A stretch of DNA of 64,000 bases, from the NCBI GenBank assembly GCA_910589415.1, contig OU342630.1, positions 50,314,012 through 50,378,011 on the forward strand, given 5' to 3'. The stretch is from Malachius bipustulatus (taxonomy: Eukaryota; Arthropoda; Insecta; Coleoptera; Melyridae). The notes below the pieces were generated by a model, which did not search any database, was not told the DNA's origin, and saw nothing but the letters and a program-made list of their open reading frames with translations. The translations under genes and the position numbers were made by a program. Shown one piece after another: positions 13,956 through 24,990 of the stretch (position 1 is the first letter of the stretch; every line of letters begins with the position of its first letter).

Positions 13956-15950
13956 CTCTAAATATATTATGCAAGTGTTAACTTACCATGTTATTGCTTT
14001 GTTATTAATGGAACAATCTTTGTTTTTTTTTTGTATTAAGAGCTGTCTAGCTGTTTTGATGTATTTATTTTTATTTTTTGCTTAATAATTCATTTTGCGT
14101 CATCTTTTTCTGCTAATCATCAACGAGAGAAACGTTACCTCATGATCATTTTTTTTTTATAATTCTCATAAACAATATTAACTAATATTGCAGTCAAAAT
14201 ATTTAAAATTCAAAATTATATTGAGAAAAATGAGCAAAAAGTTGAAACTTCAAATCACTTTTTGGACACCTGTATGAAAAGAAAGCGGTAAGTTTTCGTA
14301 ATATTTTCTCTTATTGAACTAAAATTCACACCATGGATCTAGTGTTCTCAAATTTAATCTTTTTGAAAGCATACACACTTATGACAAAAAAAAATCCAAA
14401 AAGATGGCAAACAATAAATTTTCCCGAGAAATTGTATTATTTTTGTAAGGGGATTTGAACACTTAATAATAATAAAAATTTGTAAAGATATTGCAGCTAT
14501 TGAATTATTTGACTACCTACTTACAAAATATATTTAGCCCCAGTATTTTTAGTTATTAGTTTAAATCTAGTTCAAAGCAATAAATGCAATTTTTTTGCAA
14601 ATGTTAACAGTATAGCCTTCCTTCAAACTAAATTAGAGGAAAGAAGTGGTTTTGACGTAAATATTAAAACCAAAAACCACAAGAACCACATTATAATAAA
14701 TATTATTTAAATATTCAAAAGAAGGATACCTAACAATTATTATATCTTACACTATTATTTCATATACTCGATTACACAGGAAATCACATACACGGTGGTT
14801 ACGCATGATTTGGTAAGATACTTATTAATGAAGTGCGATTTACTTTTCACATAATTTCTAAAGATGAGTTGTTCTGATAAATAATCAGTAAGTATTTTTC
14901 ATACTATACTACCTACATCATAGTTCTTTATTAACCTTTCCTTTAGCTGGAATCGTTGAAGCATTTAATTACATTTCTCATTCTCATTGGGCGGAATATA
15001 TGCGAATACGTTAAACAAGTGTGTGAGTGTGTCTCAGTTGCCATAAAGTCATTGTTTTATCCTCATGTTTACCATCTGCAAAACATGTGAGCGATTTTCA
15101 TGAATGAATAATAAAATTGGAAGCAGACCGAGCTAGTATAATGCGACTTTTTATGCACATGAGTCACATAAGCGGCGAAATAATATTTGAGTACCCAATG
15201 GTAGTGGTAGACATGTATATAATAATTAATAATAATTATGTAAGTATGAGATAAATTTAATAATATTTTCTTGTAAAATTATAATATGATACGGGACTTC
15301 TAATGTATTATAATTGTATTATTATCCTTCAACGTAACTTATTTATAATATGTACATATATGTACATAAGAAGAAGGTGTACGTGCATTCCTCTTTCTCC
15401 GATCTATTTAAATATTCAAGAATTTTACATCGAATTCTTGTTTTTCATTAGGTATAATATATTATAATAGAAATATTTTTTTAAGCCAGCGCGGAACTAG
15501 TGGTTCTTTACTTCTTGAGAATGCGACTTCTCGCCCGGACCACTTTATATAGCTTTGAAAAATTATATTAATGCCCAAAAAATCTGTTTTATCTCACTTG
15601 ATGATGTAAAAATAACTACGACATGATGATTTGGTTCACGCGATCCTGCATCAAATAAACCTTTTTCTCCTGGTAGCTCTTGATTTCTCCAATTCCACAT
15701 AGGTCAAAAGTCACAAAATTTTTAAAAGGAGGCAATAATGTGACAAAACGATCATTATATGGAATCATGAGCTTGAATCTCAGACAAGTTCACCATATTA
15801 TACAATTCTTGAATGAGCGACATCAGATCTACGATGTACGACTTCTCCTCGATGCATTTTTTTAAGCGGCATAGGTGCCTTCATTTAAGAATTCACATAG
15901 CATTGCTGACGGAAGATAATGACGAAAGAAAAATTTAATGGATGAAACAA
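13956..15950. other. Non-coding stretch, no gene seen
   Basis: AT-rich DNA with many ATT/TAA runs. A patch at 15,480-15,900 is less AT-biased, with open frames on both strands that match nothing I know. Confidence 0.4.
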
Positions 15951-15954
15951 TGGA

Positions 15955-16326
15955 TTTTTTTATGAGAGAGAAATACTTTATTTAAAGTTGTGCTGCCTGT
16001 CTGTGACAGGTTGCTTTTGTACACAGCATAACAATCAATCAAAAAAAGACAATAATATAAAAATTTTAACAATTAACAATAAATATGTGTATGAATAATA
16101 TTAATCGTATCAATTAAAATCTTTTCACATATGTCATTTAATTTAGCGCTATCAATTTTAAATTTACAAAAAAAATCTATTACACTTTGGCCGACTGTCC
16201 CACGAGATCCAAACCAAAGGCCAATTACTTTCCAATTTCTTACTCCAAATTTAAGTGTACCTAGGTCTCCATAAGATCGTATAGAAGATTTGTTTCCAGA
16301 TTTGTATTTATTTATGAGGGTGTTTT
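15955..16326 (-). pseudogene. 5'-truncated LINE: ORF2 C-terminus and 3' UTR
   Basis: Read on the minus strand, about 83 codons from 16,325 to the stop at 16,073-16,075 are unbroken. They encode a tail containing VIGLWFGSRGTVGQS followed by a helical segment. From my knowledge of insect LINE proteins this resembles the region after the reverse transcriptase domain, where an I-x-FGSRG-x-V-type motif is common; this is recognition, not a search. The 3' UTR follows, with the stem-loop CCTGTCACAGACAGG (15,999-16,013) and an AATAAA signal, then a short A-rich tail near 15,955. The RT itself is missing, and the piece stops about 40 bp short of the foldback element at 16,365. It is typical of a 5'-truncated insertion. 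Confidence 0.45.
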
Positions 16327-16364
16327 AAATTTATGGTTTTTCAAAATTTACCATTTACCATTAT

Positions 16365-17459
16365 ATTGTGTCCCAGGATAAGCGAATTTATACGTATAAA
16401 TTACGAAAAAAATTCGAGTTGAAATTTGACCGTTTGGGATCCTGGCCTGCTTGGTTAGATAATAAATTTTACCATATTTCCATGGTTAATAAATCAAGCA
16501 TGCCTTGATAGGAACATTATTTTTGTTTCTGTGCAGGTAAAGCTCCTTTTCTACACGAAACATCAGAAAATTTTATCGAAAAAAGTTGCTCAGAAATCAA
16601 AATTATGCAAGCATGCATGCTCTGTGTTTTCAAGGCTTTATTTAGTCTAAAATTTGATTTTCCAAAGCATTATTTTAATTAGTCTCAGAATTAATTAATA
16701 AATTAATAAATAAAATTAATTAACACTCGATTGGGACCCATATATTATAGAACACGCCAACGCCAATATTACTGAAGAATTCGAATCAAGTATTTCCATC
16801 CATTAGAAAAAGGAGATCAATGATTACAAAATTCCACAAAAAAATTATAGAAAATATTGCAAAAAATGTAAAAAAAAATCAAAGTAGGCTTAAAATCGGT
16901 TATGAAATTTGGCATGCACGCATAATTTTGAATTCCGGCTATATTTTACAATAAATTGTTCAATATATTGTGCAGAAGAGGTACTTTACCTAGACAGAAA
17001 ACAACAAGAGCACTTGTCAAGGCATGGTTGATTAATTATTAAACATGAAAATATGGTAAAATTTATTACCTAATCGAGCAGGCCTGGACCCAAAACACTC
17101 ATATTTCCACTCAAAAATTTGTAATTTATTTTCATTATTTTTTATTTATTACTTATTTTATTTTGTCATTTATCTTGTGTAAATTCGCTTATAAATTGAA
17201 ATTTTGTCTTCTAATTTATGTGGGTTTAGGTTCTTCAATAAAAATATTTACAGTTTTAAGTTTTTTACATGCTTATACATTTTATGAGTGAACAAGGGAC
17301 CAATCGGCCCCGAAACGTATCAATTTTTTATAAAAATCTTTTGAAAAAATAATATTTTTATCGAAGAACTGATTCCAAATAAATTATTAGAAGACTAAAT
17401 TTTAACATTAAAGAGTTCAATTAAAATTATCAAATTGGCTTATACTGGGACACACTGTA
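16365..17459. mobile_element. Foldback element with TGTGTCCCAG termini (family B)
   Basis: The left end TGTGTCCCAGGATAAGC (16,367 onward) is matched by GCTTATACTGGGACACA near 17,438-17,455. Inner arm sequence also pairs: the block with GCCTGCTTGGTTAGATAAT, TTTTACCATATTT and AAGCATGCCTTGA on the left matches its complement at about 17,010-17,085 on the right. No transposase is present. The left tip has mutated (TATATTGTGTCC instead of TACAGTGTGTCC, as seen intact at 24,143), so no target duplication can be read. The right part carries an extra internal segment at about 17,120-17,400 that does not pair. Confidence 0.75.
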
Positions 17460-18059
17460 GAAAGCAATAAGTAACGAAGTAAAAATGTCGAACAAAATTT
17501 CATCAGACATTACGCAAGATATCTTTTTTTTTTTGTAATTTTATTTACTACTGTACTTGCATTATAAAAGTCCCTAAAATTTTTGTAATTGTGCTATTTT
17601 TATTAGGGTTGCATTACTTATTTTTGTTAATTATTTTTCTTCTCTCTTACTTATAAATGTTAAGTGGATCTCGTTTTTTTGTGACATCGTCAGTCTTCCT
17701 CGATATTTTTGTACGGATTATGATGTTAATTCGCTTATTATTAGATAGAACCTTTTTCTTAATCTTCACTTGCGTTCAAGTCTTGTCATGTCATACGTAT
17801 AAGTCTTGTCACACTTCACTTTAATTAATTATGCGGAATAATATTTATTATTCAATTCATATTTAAAGTAGGTGCATATTCATGATTTTTTTATAAAGAT
17901 CTTTTGTTTATATAATTACCGTGTCGATTCATTTATTCATATCTTAATCAATTTTCTTCTAATTACACTGTCTATATCATTAATTTTCACTCGTACCATT
18001 AATTTTTGTATATCCACTTATATTGTAACTTACAACAGGAAATTATTAATTAATTACGA

Positions 18060-19625
18060 TTATTAATTGGAACAGTAGTGTGTTAGCAGCGGCACGATGC
18101 ACATCGTTGCCGGACTGTGATATAGTCGTATAGTATGAACAAACCGAATAATTTAAATGTAAAAGGATAAAAATATTACTGAAATGAGTAGCAAGTGTAG
18201 TGTGTGTACAAAGGAGGTTGAAAGTGGAGAGCAAGGTTGGAATTGTGGATTATGTAGAAAACCAGTACACAAAGTGTGTATGAATATTTCAGACAATGAA
18301 TGCAAGGTACTGAAGAAAAGTACTGCACTTTGGTTTATTTGTCAACCCTGTAGAAATGATTATAAAATTTACAAACAAAGGATTTTAGAAGGCGAATTGG
18401 ACATGATAGTTCAATTCATTTACAAAATGGATTCAAAAATGCAAGAACAGGCGGCAGAACAAAAGGTATTAGCAAATAATAAATATAAGATAGTAAAAAA
18501 GTTGGAAGATAAAAAGGAGAAGATATCATATAAGGATGCAATTAAGGAAACAATCACACCTGTGATTATTAAACCTAAAAATGAGATAAAGAAAAATGAA
18601 GTTAAAAAGGAACATGAAAAAATTGAAAAGGAATTGAGGGATACTGTTGATCCTGTCTCCAACAAAGTGAAAAGCATAAAGAAAACAAAAGGTGGTGCTA
18701 TTATAGTAAATTGTGAAACAAAACAGGATGGCGAAAATCTCAAAGCAGAAGTTAGTAAGAAGATGACAGATTATAAAGCAGATATGATTGAGAAGTTAAA
18801 TAGAAGAATAAAAATATGTGGACTGAGTGAAGTAAATGAAGACGAAGAAATAATCAGTCAAATTAAGCAACAGAACAACTATGTGAATCAGATAAAGATA
18901 GTTAAATTGTTAGAAACAAAGAAAAAAAGATACTGGGACTTGATTGCAGAAGTGGATGAGTCATCGTTCAAGCAGATAATGGAGATGCAAAAAATTAACA
19001 TTGGTTGGGATCGCTGTTATGTTTACGAGCACGTATATATAAAGCGATGCTTCAATTGTGGGGGATACAATCATAAAAAAGAAGAATGTAAAAATAGAAT
19101 GGCGTGTTTTAGATGCAGCGGAGAACATTTATCAAAAGACTGCGAAAAAAAGAAGAAATGTATCAATTGTGTTGAGGTGAATAGAAAATTAAATTTGAAT
19201 ATGGATGTAAGTCATGATGTTTTTGATGTAAATTGTGGTGTATACAAGAAGAAAATAGAACAGAAAAAGAAGAAAATGGTGAATATTTGGTAGAAATCAA
19301 TGGACAAGTGAAAGTAGGACACTATCAGATTGTTGCATTGTTGATAAACATTACACATAAGTATAGGTATGAAATGGATATTGTAAACAACAATAACGAT
19401 AATAAAATTACTGACCACGCGATCTTAGACATAAACATAGGTATTGAAAATAAAAATAAAACATGATAGTGCAAAATAAGCAAAAAGAAATAATTAGCCA
19501 GTATAGGAAAAAAATGTATACGAAAGTAGGTTGATTTAATGTAGATTTAATTAAGTATTATATTATAGTATTATAGTTATAAAGAATGTAATATTCTTCA
19601 AAAATAAACATTATTATTATTATTT
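18060..19625 (+). mobile_element. ORF1-only non-LTR retrotransposon (HAL1-like)
   Basis: The element consists of a leader, an intact ORF1 (18,184-19,293), about 330 bp of 3' sequence, an AATAAA signal at 19,604-19,609 and a terminal (ATT)n tail ending near 19,625. A simple trinucleotide tail is usual for I/Jockey-like LINEs. There is no endonuclease or reverse transcriptase frame, so ORF2 is wholly absent. The 5' end is uncertain and may lie upstream, even towards 17,640; I did not find a target-site duplication. A second small frame (19,233-19,466) overlaps the end of ORF1 and may be what remains of the ORF1/ORF2 junction. Confidence 0.7.
18184..19293 (+). CDS. LINE ORF1 protein with PHD finger and zinc knuckles
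   Basis: A 369-residue nucleic-acid-binding protein of the gag-like ORF1 type found in I/Jockey-group LINEs, expected to coat the element RNA. The N-terminal PHD finger has the complete C4HC3 set (C5, C8, C21, C24, H29, C32, C53, C56). A lysine- and glutamate-rich, probably coiled-coil region covers about residues 70-180. An RRM-like segment follows at about 185-285. Two CX2CX4HX4C knuckles lie at C289-C302 and C308-C321, then a degenerate third Cys motif from about residue 328. The start ATG is the first in frame and directly precedes the PHD finger. The protein ends in a lysine-rich tail. The frame is uninterrupted although no ORF2 accompanies it, so it may be recent or may still supply ORF1 protein. 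Family assignment is by motif order; the clade is not certain. Confidence 0.85.
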   Translation: MSSKCSVCTKEVESGEQGWNCGLCRKPVHKVCMNISDNECKVLKKSTALWFICQPCRNDYKIYKQRILEGELDMIVQFIYKMDSKMQEQAAEQKVLANNKYKIVKKLEDKKEKISYKDAIKETITPVIIKPKNEIKKNEVKKEHEKIEKELRDTVDPVSNKVKSIKKTKGGAIIVNCETKQDGENLKAEVSKKMTDYKADMIEKLNRRIKICGLSEVNEDEEIISQIKQQNNYVNQIKIVKLLETKKKRYWDLIAEVDESSFKQIMEMQKINIGWDRCYVYEHVYIKRCFNCGGYNHKKEECKNRMACFRCSGEHLSKDCEKKKKCINCVEVNRKLNLNMDVSHDVFDVNCGVYKKKIEQKKKKMVNIW

Positions 19626-19639
19626 AACCAATTTGACAT

Positions 19640-20200
19640 CTACTGTTTATCTGTTTTGTCGTTTATTAATTTTATATTCTTGCATTTGCATTGCCTGCCA
19701 ATCAATATCAGAAATCAGTTTTTTTTTAAATAATTTCATTATAACAAGGACTTTTTGGTATAAAAGTGGCTCACTTCAAAAACTTCATGATTATAAATAA
19801 ATAGTCTCAGTAACAAAAGTTTTAAGAGTAGGTACCATGACTTCAACACATATTAAGTTACACGAATAACAGGAAGAATTTATTTTGATTTGATTATTAA
19901 AATTGGGGTCAATTTTCTGGTTTTAAAAATTTGACAAGAAGAATTCTTGGCGATGAATCGGTTAAATTTTCGATTCAAAAGCAGGTCGCTGACTGAAACC
20001 GTTGACGCTGCCACCGATTGTGGTTCGAATCCCAACTCGACTTCCTATATAAAACTATTTATTTATTAAAAACGTTATTAAAAACGTTAAGACCGATGCT
20101 TACTCTTAAAAAAATTAAAATGTTATATAATTCAATCCTAAATAAATAATTGATATAAATTAATTAACCTCCAGACATAAATTTATGATTTTAATAGTGA
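19640..20200. other. Non-coding stretch with a tRNA-like box B
   Basis: No gene seen. At 20,022-20,033 GGTTCGAATCCC matches an RNA polymerase III box B, but the flanks do not fold into a T-arm or a full tRNA and no box A is evident at the right distance. A decayed tRNA-derived SINE is the likeliest explanation. Confidence 0.3.
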
Positions 20201-20204
20201 TGGG

Positions 20205-20420
20205 TTATAATAACGTCTGGTATTTAGTGCTTCTGCATCGACAACGGACTCGTTGAAGCCGCGATGTCGTGGGTAGAACGAAGTCTCTGTCCGTAATTAG
20301 TCCATTTACTGTACGAACCGGCCTGACTGCCTCATAATTATCGATAATTATTAGATACACCCTGTATAATGATCGCGAGTGCTTCTTGGCTTCTGCAAGA
20401 AGCAGACTACCAGAGAACAT
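20205..20420. other. GC-richer island next to a CACCCTGTATA end
   Basis: Balanced-composition block inside AT-rich flanks, with an open frame of 71 codons on the minus strand that matches nothing. A CACCCTGTATA transposon-type terminus lies at 20,358-20,368. It may be the edge of a repeat or a regulatory element; function unknown. Confidence 0.2.
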
Positions 20421-20626
20421 TCCAGTAGAGGAATATGTTTTTTGTTTCTTTATTAGGTAGATTTCTTATTCTTTGCAATAACTCTTCCTGCGCCGAAGAT
20501 GATGGTATTGAATTAATCAAAAAAAATATTTGTGAGTATACAAAAGTACATGCAGGTATGAGTCTGAGGGCTTGAAAACAAGTGAGGGGAATAATAATAT
20601 TGCCTTTAATAAATAACCAATACCAT

Positions 20627-21115
20627 CAGTGACGGCTCGTGATCTACAAAGTTAATAAAGTGTAGATTCTGATTCTACATAGGGCAAAGTCTGGTCAGCT
20701 ATAGATTTTTTTTTGCAAGGTGCAAGGTCCCAGAACTCCTAGACAAAGTCGGGTGAACTCGCAAAATAGATCTTTGCAAAGTCCGGGGTCAGCTCGAATT
20801 TTTTGGCAAGATGCGGTTCGACCGGCTCAAAAAAGCTAGAATTTTTGGACTGACCAGATTTTGCAAAAAAAAATTGAGTTGACCAGAACTTGCCAAAAAA
20901 TAAAAATCGAGCTGACAGGGTCTTTTCAAACCCGATCTTGCCGAGGACTTGGCGCTCTTTTTCGCTTTTTTGCAAGGTCCTGTTTGACAGGCCCAAAAAA
21001 GATCGAATTTTTAGATTGACCGGACTTTGTCTAATTGGACGTTGCAAAACAATTGACAAAAAAAAAAAAACAAACCCGAACAAACTAAAAGAAAAAAAAA
21101 GGACTTTGGCGCTCC
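20627..21115 (+). mobile_element. hAT-like MITE with internal GAGCTGACCGGAC repeats, copy 1
   Basis: The left end CAGTGACGGCTCGTG resembles hAT termini. It is followed by a unique stretch (GTGTAGATTCTGATTC) and then a degenerate tandem array in which the phrase GAGCTGACCGGACTTTGCAA recurs every 30-60 bp with drift, separated by runs of A or T. Open frames of 114 and 85 codons across the array are by-products of the repetition. The right end is not defined. A second copy in the opposite orientation lies at 34,215-34,679. Confidence 0.55.
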
Positions 21116-21119
21116 ATAT

Positions 21120-23310
21120 ATGTACATACTTTCATGAAATTTCATGACCAAAGTTATATACCTACCTAATCCATTTTAAAAAGAAATCACTTAATGATTT
21201 ACCAAGAAAAGAAACGTTGATGTGTGTGGCCTGTTCAATTAAGACGTGCAGTTTAAATTAATAACGCACCTATTAACAATTAACAGAAAAAATGTTAATG
21301 ATATTTTAATGATTAATTAAAGCACACATTCTGTCTACTATTTCACCTATTTGTGAAAATTAATAAACATAACTGCTCCTCGAGAAAACCATTTCCGATT
21401 TCTGTAGTAAACGAGTTAGTTTAGATCGTTAATTAGAAAAATAATTATGTATAACTAATTGAAAGGCGAGCTAAAGAGAGGTTTATAATTAGATTTCAGA
21501 ACGGCGTGTGTGTTTGGCCGCCGCAAGGACCGAATATGCCACCTCTTGCGTTATTTCATTTTTTTGGATTCAATGTTGCAAGACTTAAATTTTCTTTGTC
21601 AAAACTCATAGTCATAATGAACGCTGGTAATTGTAATAACGCATCACTTAATGATCACTCCGGAAATTATAGTTTCAATGGAATTGTTTGTAGCAACACC
21701 AACCGTTTACCAAAAGATATCTATGGTAACTGATTTTCCTATGTATGAAGGTTCAGTGTTCGCATGGTGTAAAAATAGACAAGGTTGTCTTTTTTAATTT
21801 AATTTGTTAAACTCAAGTGTATTTTTTTTGCAATAGCGGCCCTTTTTATTCGTATTTATTATGTAATTGCTTTATTATTACAAGCAATAAGCAGTACACT
21901 TGATGAAATAATGAATTTTTTTGATGACTTTCTGACTAACCGGAACTAATGAGAAGGTGTTGATTTAAATTCACGATTATAATATACCAAACGACTGCTT
22001 AATGTCTAAATATAAGGCATGAGCCATGAACCCAATTACATGTACCTACCTCCTAAAATAATGATTTTAATTCACCTGCATGATACAAATTATAGGACAT
22101 GATCATTATGTCCTTATCCTTACAGTAGGTAATTTCAGTTTATAACTCATGTCTCTTGTCTGGCATCGAGTAAACTTTATATTATTTTTTCGTTAACTTG
22201 GATAATAAATCATAAATCTTTAAAAGGAACCGAAGGGGAAAATCAGACAAAAAAAAAGTGATCTGGCAACATGGACGTCCCTCGCGTGACAATGGCGATT
22301 TAGTTGAGCGTGTATTATGTATATCGTATACCTACAATGTACAATGTATGTATGTGCCTCATATCATTAATTTCAAACAGATACGTGTATTATTTATTTA
22401 TTGTTAACATTACGTGATACAGAAGAGGCAGGTGTCAACTACCGTGCCAGAATTGTTTGATTTATGAACCTCTTAAGAAACCAAAATATCCTTGGAACGT
22501 TAGAATTAACGCATATAATAGCGAAAACTTATTCTCCTAATAGGACACACTTTGCTGACAACTTTTTTATAATCGCTTTGAAATAGTTCTCTGGTTACTT
22601 TATAAAATTGTTCCAATTAACTTTTTTCAATTTTTTGTCAGAAAATATTGTTATACTTTTATATAGTAGGTACCTAGCAAATTTCTGTAATAAAATTATT
22701 ATTACTTACCCAGAATGAATTCAATGGAGGTCTGGACTAACAAAAATTTGGCAGCAATAATTCTGAAAAAAATAAAAAAATGTTAGTTTCCCGCCAAAAT
22801 TTGGATATATTTTTACGGTGTTCATAAAGGGCTGGCTGATTCTGATCTATCTAAGAAAACTGAAATAGTCTTTTCACGTAGTTTTCAAAAAAGATACCAA
22901 TTGATACCAAGGTACCAAGATACCAAGGTAAATTGACCAGTAGGTAAACCGATAAAGAATAATTACATAGATAGATATAACAATAAAGATTTGAGATCAA
23001 TGATAATAATAATTAAAATTAACATAAATAACTGAAACTGATTAATATTTTGACAGGTTTTTCGCTCGCTGATAATCCAGGAAAATATAACCATCAACTG
23101 GTGCGTCACTGTCATCAAGTTTGTTCCTAACGTATACTGAGCGTTTTTTTTTTTATCTCTCTGACTATTGAGATCTCGAGAACTAGTAGGAGAGTTTCGA
23201 GAACTAATAGAAGAGTTACAGGGGCGGATGAAATAGACAAAAGTTGCATAATTTTATGCTTATTATTAACAATCTGAAACAAAATTTGTGCTATAACTTC
23301 AGTCTAAATA
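21120..23310. other. Non-coding stretch, no gene seen
   Basis: AT-rich DNA. A short tandem of ATACCAAGGT-like units lies at about 22,895-22,930. Otherwise no structure or coding signal was recognised. Confidence 0.4.
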
Positions 23311-23319
23311 CTAAAAAAA

Positions 23320-23940
23320 TAAACTTTCAGAAATATCTTGAAAAAACTGAAAAAGCATAATTTCTTATTTTAGCGAAATCTTCATTATTATTGAAAATAC
23401 CTTAATTATTTATTTTTCAAATGCTTACATTTAATATTTCAAAAATTTCCAAAGCCAACTAGATGAGTAGTATACCAAGAGTTGTGATAGTCAACTTTTA
23501 TTAAACTTATCTATGGTCGCCATTATTGTTTTTTCGTGTCATTTGGTCTAAAAGATCAAGGAAATAAAAAAATCAAATAAATTTAAAAGAAATTAACATT
23601 TTATTCCCCCCTATTTTAGGAAAACCACCGAATGACGTCCATATAATATGACATCAAATTTTCTTATGGCATTTTTGTGACATTCCGTAATATTAGCTTT
23701 CAAAAAACGGAGAAATATTTTGAAGTTTTCTTTTGGATTGTGATTTATTTTTTGTTTTCTTTTCATTTAGATTGAATAACATAAAAAAAGCAATATGGCG
23801 GCTATAAGAATAACAAAACTTGACATCTCTGTTGAAAACTCTTGAAAACTGTGGAATCTAGTAGGCTTTGAAATTTTTTGATGTGTCAAATGGGTCGCTC
23901 TTGATGATGACTTATGTTTAAACGGCTACAAAAAAAAGCT
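23320..23940. mobile_element. Decayed foldback element, family A
   Basis: The arms match the interior of the 11,759-12,756 element. On the left are the blocks with CTGAAAAAGCATAATTTCTTAT, AATATTTCAAAAATTT and GTCGCCATTATTG. Their counterparts on the right at 23,770-23,930 include CAATATGGCGGCTATAAGAA and GAATCTAGTAGGCTTTGAAA. The terminal CACCCTGTA ends and a target duplication are missing, so this copy is older or truncated. Confidence 0.65.
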
Positions 23941-24142
23941 AAGAAAACTCTATTTTTAAACCCTTGAAGATCTAGCATCGACTTAAGTTGGCCCGAATTT
24001 TGTTTTAGATTCTTAATAAGCACAAATTTTAACTTTTTTTTCAAATTTAACCGATAAATCTCGAGATCACAAAGGTGACTGAGATATAAAAGCGAATTTT
24101 TAGGGTCTTTACATTAAATGTTCAAAAATAAAGCAATCTTTA

Positions 24143-24390
24143 TACAGTGTGTCCCAGGATAAGCGATTGCTAAAAATGACAACAAATTTTAGACTTGAAA
24201 TTTTACCATTTCTGGTCCATGCCTGCTTGATTAGATAAAAAATTTTAACATATTTGCTTGTTAAATAAATCAATCTTGCCTTGACAGGAGAGTTTTTTTG
24301 TCTTCTGTTGCTTAGAATTCAAAATTTTACAACCGTCAGTCTACTTTGATTTTTTACTTAAAATTTTCTGTTTTAAGTTAGATATGGCCC
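24143..24390 (+). mobile_element. Single arm of foldback family B
   Basis: The interval begins with TACAGTGTGTCCCAGGATAA, an intact version of the terminus seen mutated at 16,365. It continues with the same inner blocks (GCCTGCTTGATTAGATAA, CAATCTTGCCTTGACAGG, then TCTACTTTGATTTTTTAC). The opposite arm is not found downstream, so only half of the element remains. Confidence 0.65.
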
Positions 24391-24689
24391 TCCTTGAACT
24401 GGGAATGTAAAACATTTTTCGTAACATTTGGTAAGTACAACGTCAAATCATTACTTAATCGACACGTTTTTATTAAGTGGTAGATTTATAAATTCCATTG
24501 ATAAAAAAAATGGATTCGAGCACTCGTTTTATTTGAATATAAGTACCCACTCTTTACGAATCATCAAATATTTAAAGTTCTTTCTCAAACAACTCCAAAA
24601 AAGGCAAAATTTGCAGTGTGAAGAACTATAGGTAGGTACTAACTTCATTCCATCATAATTACATTGATCATCAGCTATTTCAACATAAT

Positions 24690-24990
24690 TTTAATAACGC
24701 CATAAAACATCATTACCATAATTAGTTGCATAAACAAAACCAACGCATCGCGAAGAATTAAACCTCCACATGTCGCATGCGGAATACACGCATACCAAAA
24801 CGATGAGCTTTTCAGCGGCTGATATCTGAAGAGGGAAGAATTTTGATGAGGATCGGCGATCCCGGTCTCTTCTGCCCGTACATGGGATCGTTATCTCCAG
24901 CACTGACCTGCTACAGTTCCATTAAGTAGCCAGGAGGCCGTGTTATCTTCCTGCACGGCCTTAGCATGACGCCGGTCTTATTTATGGGCA
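24690..24990. other. GC-richer island, possible regulatory element
   Basis: A block of balanced composition (CATGTCGCATGCGGAATACA and GGCGATCCCGGTCTC lie within it) in AT-rich surroundings. Frames across it have no recognisable domain. Conserved non-coding DNA is possible, but the sequence alone cannot show it. Confidence 0.2.

Noticed and set aside
20022..20033. tRNA gene suggested by GGTTCGAATCCC
   Set aside because: The flanking bases do not form a T-stem, anticodon arm or acceptor stem, and there is no box A.
20739..21083. 114-codon minus-strand frame
   Set aside because: It lies wholly inside the GAGCTGACCGGAC repeat array; its repetitive phenylalanine-rich translation is a by-product of the repeat.
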